Shown in pieces: positions 58,014 to 64,000 of a stretch of 64,000 bases of DNA; positions within the stretch are counted from its first letter, which is position 1; every line of letters starts with the position of its first letter. Below the pieces are notes generated by a model. That model saw only the letters and a list, made by a program, of their open reading frames with translations, did not search any database and was not told the origin of the DNA. Position numbers and translations under genes: made by a program. Source of the stretch: Pseudomonas fluorescens (GTDB taxonomy: Bacteria; Pseudomonadota; Gammaproteobacteria; Pseudomonadales; Pseudomonadaceae); NCBI RefSeq assembly GCF_005938625.1, contig NZ_VCNJ01000001.1, positions 124,001-188,000 on the forward strand, read 5' to 3'.

Positions 58014-58532
58014 ATGACTGAAGCAGCGACGCCATCGCCGCAGCACCTGCACGAACTGTATCGTGATCACCGAGGCTGGCTGGAAACCTGGCTGCGGCGG
58101 CGCATGGGCAATGCCTGGGATGCGGCGGACCTGAGCCAGGACACCTTCCTGCGCGTGCTGTGCAGCGCTCAACCGATTGCCGACATGCGTGAACCGCGCG
58201 CGTATCTGCTGACCGTGGGTAAGCGCCTGCTGAGCAACTTCTACACCCGCCGCAGTCTGGAAAAAGCCTACCTCGAAGCCCTCGCGCAATTGCCTGAAGA
58301 GTGCGTGCCGTCGCCCGAACAGCGCTGGCTGCTGCTGGAAACCCTGCAAGCGCTGGATGAGCTGCTCGATGGCTTGCCGCGAGCGGTGCGCCGGGCGTTT
58401 TTGTGGAGTCAGCTTGAAGGCCTCGGTTACCGCGAAATCGCCGAGCGCCTGCAAGTTTCCGAACGCACAATAAAACGTTATATGGCGCAGGCTTACGAGC
58501 ATTGCTTGATGTTGGATCTAGCATGCGCGTAG
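58014..58532 (+). CDS. ECF sigma factor, FecI-like
   Basis: The 172-aa protein has sigma region 2 (HRGWLETWLRRRMGNAWDAADLSQDTFLRVL) and region 4 (GLGYREIAERLQVSERTIKRYMAQAY). The extended WDAADLSQDTFLR text is typical of the iron-starvation group. It should direct transcription of the downstream receptor when signalled by the FecR protein. It overlaps fecR by 10 nt. Confidence 0.92.
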   Translation: MTEAATPSPQHLHELYRDHRGWLETWLRRRMGNAWDAADLSQDTFLRVLCSAQPIADMREPRAYLLTVGKRLLSNFYTRRSLEKAYLEALAQLPEECVPSPEQRWLLLETLQALDELLDGLPRAVRRAFLWSQLEGLGYREIAERLQVSERTIKRYMAQAYEHCLMLDLACA

Positions 58533-59485
58533 CGCCCAACGCAGAAGTGCGCGAAGTGGCACGCGCCGCCGCGCAATGGCTGGCGCTGCTCGAATCCGGG
58601 GATGCCACCGATGACGATCACGCGCGACTGCAGCATTGGCGCAGCAGTGACAGTCGTCATGAAAATGCCTGGCAGAAGATTCAACTGCTGCGCCAGCGCT
58701 TTTCCGCGGTGCCGGCGGCGTTGGCCCTGGCCACGCTGGATCGTCCGGATCTGGCGCGGCGTGCCGCGCTGAAACGTGCACTCGGTCTCGCCACGCTGGT
58801 GCCGGCGGCCTGGCTGATCAGTCGACAATTGCCGATGGACGTCTGGCGTGCCGATCTGCACACCAGCACCGGGGAGCGCCAGCGTTTGCCGTTGGCCGAT
58901 GGCAGTTCGTTGCAACTCAACACCGCCAGCGCAGTGAATGTCGATTTGCCGGCACGGCAAGTGACGCTGGTGCGTGGCGAGATCGCGCTCAACGTTCCGG
59001 GCACTTCGGCGCTGACCATCAACGCGCCTTACGGGCGAATCATCGTCAGTCGCAGCGAGGTTTGCGTGCGTCTCAATGAGCGTGACTGCAATGTTGCGGT
59101 GGTCAGCGGTACGGTGCAGTTACAGCCGTTGCACGGACCCGCGCTGGTGTTGAATCAAGGACAGCAGGTCAGCCTGCAAGCGTCTGGCGCAGGTTCCGTC
59201 AAAGCATTCGATGCGTTGATGCCGGGCTGGCGTGACGGCGTGTTGATGGCGCAGAACCAAGCGCTGGGAGACTTCTTGCGCGAGCTGAGTCGCTATCGTT
59301 CGGGGCTGTTGCGCTGGGATCCGGCGTTGGAAGCGTTGCGCATCACCGGCAGTTTCCGCCTCGACAATACTGATCAAATCCTCGCACTGCTCGCGGCGAG
59401 CCTGCCGATCGACGTTCATACGCGCACGCGGTTCTGGGTGTCTCTCACGCCTCGAAATATTCCCCCCTCAGAAAAAACTGGCTGA
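58523..59485 (+). CDS. FecR-family sigma regulator
   Basis: This 320-aa protein has an N-terminal DUF4880 segment (AAAQWLALLESGDATDDD), one membrane helix (about 86-103), and a periplasmic FecR domain (RQRLPLADGSSLQLNTASAV) that includes an STN-interacting C-terminus. It relays receptor occupancy from the periplasm to FecI. The start ATG 58523 lies inside the fecI end, which indicates coupled translation. Confidence 0.92.
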   Translation: MRVAPNAEVREVARAAAQWLALLESGDATDDDHARLQHWRSSDSRHENAWQKIQLLRQRFSAVPAALALATLDRPDLARRAALKRALGLATLVPAAWLISRQLPMDVWRADLHTSTGERQRLPLADGSSLQLNTASAVNVDLPARQVTLVRGEIALNVPGTSALTINAPYGRIIVSRSEVCVRLNERDCNVAVVSGTVQLQPLHGPALVLNQGQQVSLQASGAGSVKAFDALMPGWRDGVLMAQNQALGDFLRELSRYRSGLLRWDPALEALRITGSFRLDNTDQILALLAASLPIDVHTRTRFWVSLTPRNIPPSEKTG

Positions 59486-59552
59486 AGCCTGTCCCTTTTT
59501 TTCGCCTCGCTGGTCATTCCAGGCAAGTGAACAAAATCGAGAGCGTCTTCCA

Positions 59553-61952
59553 ATGCCCGCAGTATTCCCAAGTCGTTTGCGTCCGTTGTTGCAGTTGAGC
59601 CTGCTGCTGAGCCTGAGTGCCAGCCCTGTGTTGATCCAGTCGAGCTGGGCCGAAGACGCCCGGCGCAGTTATCAAGTGCCGGCGGGTAGTCTGAGTGCAG
59701 CGTTGACGCGGTTTGCCGGGTTGGCCGGGGTCAATCTGTCTGTCGATCCGGCGCTGGTCAGCGGGCGCAACAGCAATGGTTTGTCCGGCGAGTTTGGCGT
59801 GGAGGAGGGGTTTACCCGGTTGTTGCTGGGCTCTGGTTTGCAACTGCAACCGCTGGGCGAACACGCTTACACCTTGGTGCCTGCGCCGGAGGCTGGCAGC
59901 CTGCAACTTGCACCGACTTCGATCCTCGGCGCCAGCGATTCGACAGGTGCCGATGTCTTTGCCGGAGGCCAGGTGGCGCGTCGCGGCTCACAGGGTTTGC
60001 TGGGGTCGAAAGACTTCATGGAAACCCCGTTCAGCATGACCACCTACACCAGCGAAACCGTTAAAAACCAACAGGCACGCACGCTGGGTGATCTGATTGC
60101 CAGCGACCCATCGGTGCGCGCGACCAACCCGGCCGGTGGACGTTACGAGCAGTTCACCATCCGTGGTTTCAGTCTGTTCAACAGTGACGTGGCCTATAAC
60201 GGCCTCTATGGGGTTCTGCCGACTTACACAATCGACATGGAAATGGCCGAACGCGTCGACATTCTCAAAGGCCCGAGCCAACTCATCAACGGTATTTCGC
60301 CGCGGGGCAGTGTAGGCGGGGGGATCAACGTCGTGCCCAAGCGTGCAAGCGATCAGCCGATCACTTCGCTGACGGCCAATTATGCGTCGAACAATCAGGT
60401 CGGCGGCGCGGTGGATGTCGGCCGGCGGTTCGGTGAGGACAATCAGTTCGGCCTGCGCTTCAACGGCGTCAAACAGTCCGGCGACACCGAGTGGGATCAC
60501 CAGAGTGTCGACCGCGACATGGCGGTGCTCGGCCTGGACTTTCGCGGTGAGCGCTTGCGACTTTCGACCGATATTGGCCACACCGAGCGCGATACCGACG
60601 CACCGCAGGAGCGCGTGCAGGTCGCGGCGAATGCCAAGGTTCCGAGCGCCAATAAGGTGCATCGCAACTACGCGCAACCGTGGACTCAGGCGAAAACCGA
60701 GGACACCTTCGGCACGCTCAACGCTGAGTTTGATGTCAATGATTCGGTGATGGTCTACGGCGGCGTTGGCGCCCGCAAGAGCAATCACGATTTCCTTCGA
60801 CATGCGGTTTCCGTGACCAACGATGCCGGCGACTTCAGCGTGCAACCGCGGGATTTCACCCGCGATGAAAATGTCCGTACCGCCACGGCCGGTGTGCGCA
60901 ACTGGTTCCACACCGGGCCGGTGAGCCACGAAGTCAATCTGGCGGCCAGCTACTTTTATATGGATTTCGAGAATGGCGGCGCGCGATATGCGGCCGGGCG
61001 CAGCAATCTGTATGACCCGATGGAAACCGCCAAACCCGGCACGCCGACGCGCAATGACGCCAAGGTCTACACGGAAAACCGCTTCAGCGGCGTGGCGTTG
61101 TCCGACACCTTGGGCTTTTTTGATGATCGGCTTCTGTTGACCCTCGGTGCGCGCTGGCAACGGGTGAAGGTCAATGACTGGAGCGATGACGTCAAAGGTG
61201 ACACCGCTTACGACGAGGAAAAAGTCTCGCCATCGGGCGGAATTCTGTTCAAGGCGACTGACAAGCTGTCGCTGTATGCCAACTACATGGAAGGTTTGAG
61301 TCAGGGCAAGATTGCGCCTTCGACATCAGTGAATGAGGATGAGATCTTCCCGCCATTTATTAGCCGTCAGGTCGAGGTCGGCGCCAAGTACGACGCCGGT
61401 TCGTATGCGCTGACGGCAGCAGTATTCAGGATCAAGCAGCCGGCTTACGAGACCAACGCGGCGACCCGAGTCTTCGGCCCCAACGGCAAGCGACAGAACG
61501 ACGGCGTGGAGCTGAGCGTGTTCGGCGAACCGCTCAAAGGCTTGCGGTTGCTCGGTGGCGTGATGTACATCGACAGCGAGCTGACCAACACCACCAATGG
61601 CACCTTCGACGGCAATCGCGCGCCGGCGACGCCGAAATACAACGTCAACTTGGGCGCAGAGTGGGACGTGCCGACGGTGCAGGGGTTGACGCTGACCGGA
61701 CGCGGGATTTATTCCAGCGCGCAGTATCTGGACCAATCGAACGACAAGGAAATCGACTCCTGGGAGCGCTTCGACGTAGGGACGCGTTATGCATTCAAAG
61801 TCGATGAGAAAACCGTCACGCTGCGCGCCAATGTCGAGAACGTGCTGGATAAACGCTACTGGAGTTCGGCAGGCGCTTCGGATGACAGTGAGCCGGGTTT
61901 GACGCTTTCGACACCGCGAACTTATTTGTTGTCGGCAACGGTGGACTTTTGA
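59553..61952 (+). CDS. TonB-dependent siderophore receptor with STN signalling domain
   Basis: The 799-aa protein has a signal peptide (cleavage after about residue 33), an STN domain (about 42-110, VPAGSLSAALTRFAGLAG) for contact with FecR, then a plug (from about 145, GSKDFMETPFSM) and a 22-strand barrel ending in the outer-membrane-type Phe (SATVDF). LERVDILKGPS-like sequence AERVDILKGPSQLING is typical of siderophore receptors. Gene order FecI-FecR-receptor and length resemble the ferrichrome receptor FiuA system of P. aeruginosa, but I cannot confirm the ligand. Confidence 0.92.
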   Translation: MPAVFPSRLRPLLQLSLLLSLSASPVLIQSSWAEDARRSYQVPAGSLSAALTRFAGLAGVNLSVDPALVSGRNSNGLSGEFGVEEGFTRLLLGSGLQLQPLGEHAYTLVPAPEAGSLQLAPTSILGASDSTGADVFAGGQVARRGSQGLLGSKDFMETPFSMTTYTSETVKNQQARTLGDLIASDPSVRATNPAGGRYEQFTIRGFSLFNSDVAYNGLYGVLPTYTIDMEMAERVDILKGPSQLINGISPRGSVGGGINVVPKRASDQPITSLTANYASNNQVGGAVDVGRRFGEDNQFGLRFNGVKQSGDTEWDHQSVDRDMAVLGLDFRGERLRLSTDIGHTERDTDAPQERVQVAANAKVPSANKVHRNYAQPWTQAKTEDTFGTLNAEFDVNDSVMVYGGVGARKSNHDFLRHAVSVTNDAGDFSVQPRDFTRDENVRTATAGVRNWFHTGPVSHEVNLAASYFYMDFENGGARYAAGRSNLYDPMETAKPGTPTRNDAKVYTENRFSGVALSDTLGFFDDRLLLTLGARWQRVKVNDWSDDVKGDTAYDEEKVSPSGGILFKATDKLSLYANYMEGLSQGKIAPSTSVNEDEIFPPFISRQVEVGAKYDAGSYALTAAVFRIKQPAYETNAATRVFGPNGKRQNDGVELSVFGEPLKGLRLLGGVMYIDSELTNTTNGTFDGNRAPATPKYNVNLGAEWDVPTVQGLTLTGRGIYSSAQYLDQSNDKEIDSWERFDVGTRYAFKVDEKTVTLRANVENVLDKRYWSSAGASDDSEPGLTLSTPRTYLLSATVDF

Positions 61953-63078
61953 TCCCGCCGGGGCGAAACAGATCGACTTATGGAGTAGGGTAATGATGGC
62001 GAAAATCTTCTATTTTTGTCGATATTACGTTAACTACACTAAACATCTATTTAGTTGAGTTGCACCCAGACCAATAACGTTACACCTCCAAAACGAATGT
62101 GCTACGAGAAAACAGTAGTTAAACAGGCCGCTAATGAAAAGCAGCCGTGAATAATCGGAACGGGTGAAGTCGGCAATCCCCAATTGCGTTATTGCCAGCT
62201 CGGGATACGCTGCGACGCCTTTAAAACGGGCGCTCGCTAATCTAGTCGACATTTCCAAACACGTTTAGACCGCTTAAATAGTTGTATGTTTTCACAATGG
62301 CAAAACCGTACTTCATCGTGTTTATCACATACATGTTGGCCCGCATTTCGAGCGTACAGCATGAGCTCCAGGCATTCTGTTTACTGTGTCAAGAATGCAC
62401 CGAAAACCGCTTGAAGTGCTTCCCGGCGACTTCCCGATCCAGGAATGCTCAAGCCGTCAGATCAAGCAGCGCCGCTAGCCGGAAAAGGCGCCTACATTTG
62501 CCACCTGACTCATACTTAAATGGTGTTTCAGAACAATGCTTGGTGCATGGCTCGCGAGGAGCGAAATTATCGACGGCGTCACCAGGCATTGGCCAATACC
62601 GGTATGGCTGTCCTTGAAATCCGCGCACTGACACCATGCCGAAAGCCTCAGATTTCACACAGCGTCATGATTGCTGACATTCTTGGAAGCGTTGTTAATG
62701 CAGACCGATCAGGTGCGACGGATGCGGCAAGATCGGCGCTAGACCTTTGAGAAGTCAAACGATTACTGGGCAGGCGATCTGCAACAACTCCGGCAACGAA
62801 GGACACCAGGCTCGATTCACCACGCTGACGTTTTAAGGATTTCCGATCCGGTACGAAAGCTGATGCGCATATTTAAATAATATTTTCTGGACGATGCAGT
62901 GAGCGGATGTCACTAAGGGGCTGATTTTTCGGCCGTTTCATATTTAGCTGTTTATTCGCATATTTAAAAAATCTCGACAGCAACCGGGCTAATCTCGAAA
63001 CATATTGTTACGTGTAATGTATATTATGTTAAATCATGTATTACGGCTATGCGCCCTTGCCGCAACCACCTGCATCGT
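61953..63078. other. Gene-poor, AT-richer 1.1-kb region
   Basis: Only short frames occur (62034-62258 minus, 62282-62617 plus, 62520-62750 plus); none has a ribosome site, domain or Pseudomonas-like codon use. CGCATATTTAAA is repeated directly at 62866-62877 and 62957-62968, and the last 120 bases are notably AT-rich. It may be a decayed insertion, or contain a small RNA, or be the regulatory region of the xylose genes. I do not recognise any coding relic. Confidence 0.5.
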
Positions 63079-64000
63079 TTAACGCATTCCCGCCCCCTGC
63101 TGATACTCCCTAGGCGTACAACCAAACTCCCGCCGAAAAACCGTGTGCAAATACTGCGCAGACTTAAACCCACAACTGCGCGCAACGTCGGCAATTACCG
63201 AATCGCTACTTGTCAGGCCTTTGGTCGCCGCTGCCAATTTGAAACGCAAAATCTCGTCATGCACGCTACAACCACGCTCAGCCCGAAAATGCGCTTCAAG
63301 GGACGAACGCGACACACCGACATAAGCCGCGACCTGCGCCGTTTTGATGCCTTGGCAAGCGTATTGGCGAATAAACAGCAGCGCCTGCATGACGTACGGA
63401 TTGCCCAATGGTTGATGCAAACTCGACACCTGCACGTTCACAGCATCCGGCGGGATCAGGATCTGCGTGCCGGTCGACGGCATGCCGTGCAGCATCTGAT
63501 GGAGTAATTGCGCGGCGGTACGGCCCATGGTTTCCGTGCCCTGAATAACCGAACTCAGCGGCACGCGGGTCAGGCTGCGGGTCAATGGATCATTGTCGAT
63601 GCCAATCAGTGCCACCTGCTCCGGCACGGCAATCCCGGCGGTCAGGCAGGCTTGCAGCAGTTGGCGCGCGCGGGCGTCGCTGACGGCGATGATGCCGATG
63701 GGTTTGGGCAGGCTGTGCAGCCAGGCGATCAGTTGTTCGACGGCGCTGTCCCACAGCGGTGCGCTGGTGCCCATGCCGCGATAGATTTCGCCGTGCAGGC
63801 CGTCGCGTTTCATCAGTTTGCGAAAGGCTTTTTCGCGCTCCTGAGCCCAGCGATTGGCCTGCGCTTCCGGCAGGCTGAAGCAGGCAAAACGTTGCAGTCC
63901 CGCCTCGATCAAGTGCGTATAAGCCAGCGTCATCAGCGCGTTGTTATCGGTGGCGACGTACGGAATCGCTTTCGGATAGGCGCGCTTATCCTCGTACGAG
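63079..64000 (-). CDS. xylR: Xylose operon regulator XylR (5' end outside window)
   Basis: The visible 307 codons hold the second half of a LacI-like sensor (YVATDNNALMTLAYTHLIEAG, GIIAVSDARARQLLQAC, VALIGIDNDPL) and a C-terminal AraC HTH (AQVAAYVGVSRSSLEAHFRAE; ADVARSCGFKSAQYLHTVFRREF). This sensor-plus-AraC arrangement is that of XylR (392 aa in E. coli), which binds D-xylose and activates xylAB and xylFGH. The N-terminal part and start codon lie beyond the window edge. The stop is TAA at 63079. Confidence 0.93.
   Translation of the reverse strand, partial: SYEDKRAYPKAIPYVATDNNALMTLAYTHLIEAGLQRFACFSLPEAQANRWAQEREKAFRKLMKRDGLHGEIYRGMGTSAPLWDSAVEQLIAWLHSLPKPIGIIAVSDARARQLLQACLTAGIAVPEQVALIGIDNDPLTRSLTRVPLSSVIQGTETMGRTAAQLLHQMLHGMPSTGTQILIPPDAVNVQVSSLHQPLGNPYVMQALLFIRQYACQGIKTAQVAAYVGVSRSSLEAHFRAERGCSVHDEILRFKLAAATKGLTSSDSVIADVARSCGFKSAQYLHTVFRREFGCTPREYQQGAGMR

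Noticed and set aside
62034..62258. 74-codon frame on the minus strand
   Set aside because: Too short, AT-rich codons, no ribosome site or recognised homology.
62282..62617. 111-codon frame MYVFTMAKPYF...
   Set aside because: Mixed composition with Cys and Ser/Arg runs, no ribosome site and no family resemblance; part of the gene-poor region.

Overview
The window is chromosomal DNA from a gamma-proteobacterium that I read as a member of the Pseudomonas fluorescens group. The coding DNA is GC-rich with strongly GC-biased third positions. The gaps hold the REP/REPIN palindromes typical of fluorescent pseudomonads, and the gene content (arn operon with ugd, sfnG, efeUOB, pqiBC, short-branched-chain acyl-CoA genes, xylR) fits that group. 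I saw no rRNA, tRNA, CRISPR array, prophage or insertion sequence. The two end genes, a YhhS-like MFS transporter and xylR, run off the window.

Layout. 1-7 kb: yhhS-like exporter, the ABC-F ATPase ybiT, lipid A hydroxylase lpxO, the end-joining protein Ku (no ligD nearby), a small secreted protein and a periplasmic PQQ-type sugar dehydrogenase. 7-10.8 kb: a poorly understood cassette of a GNAT-peptidase C39 fusion, divergent from a RimK-like ATP-grasp ligase and a CorA-like membrane protein. 11-17.6 kb: dienoyl-CoA isomerase, nudC, a TSUP permease, sfnG behind a good sigma-54 promoter, a TetR/DUF1348 pair and pssA. 17.7-22 kb: the iron-uptake operon efeU-efeO-efeB plus a second EfeO-like protein, behind a Fur box. 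22-32 kb: an AraC regulator and two converging sets of acyl-CoA genes that look like the lower isoleucine (+ strand) and valine (- strand) pathways.

32-45 kb: an HPP membrane protein, an MFS transporter and a long minus-strand operon arnB-C-A-D-T-E-F-ugd. Each junction down to ugd overlaps by 4 nt. A further PMT-type glycosyltransferase and a GNAT gene follow. This operon makes and attaches L-Ara4N to lipid A, the change that gives polymyxin resistance; lpxO in the same window also modifies lipid A. A lone tyrosine recombinase is transcribed divergently from arnB. 46.6-50.3 kb: a ferric-iron ABC transporter. 50.5-52.7 kb: pqiB-pqiC without pqiA. 53-58 kb: a polyamine group (glutamylpolyamine synthetase, PotF-like binding protein, PuuB-like oxidase) with a divergent AraC regulator. 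58-62 kb: a FecI/FecR/TonB-receptor unit with a Fur-like site. 62-63.1 kb: an AT-richer stretch without a credible gene, then xylR.

The best candidate for undescribed biology is the GNAT-C39 / RLAN-RimK / CorA-like cassette at 7.1-10.8 kb. Its enzymes keep their catalytic residues, but I know of no established product. The arn operon extension, the recombinase next to it, the pqiBC pair without pqiA, and the several classes of palindromic repeat are secondary points of interest.
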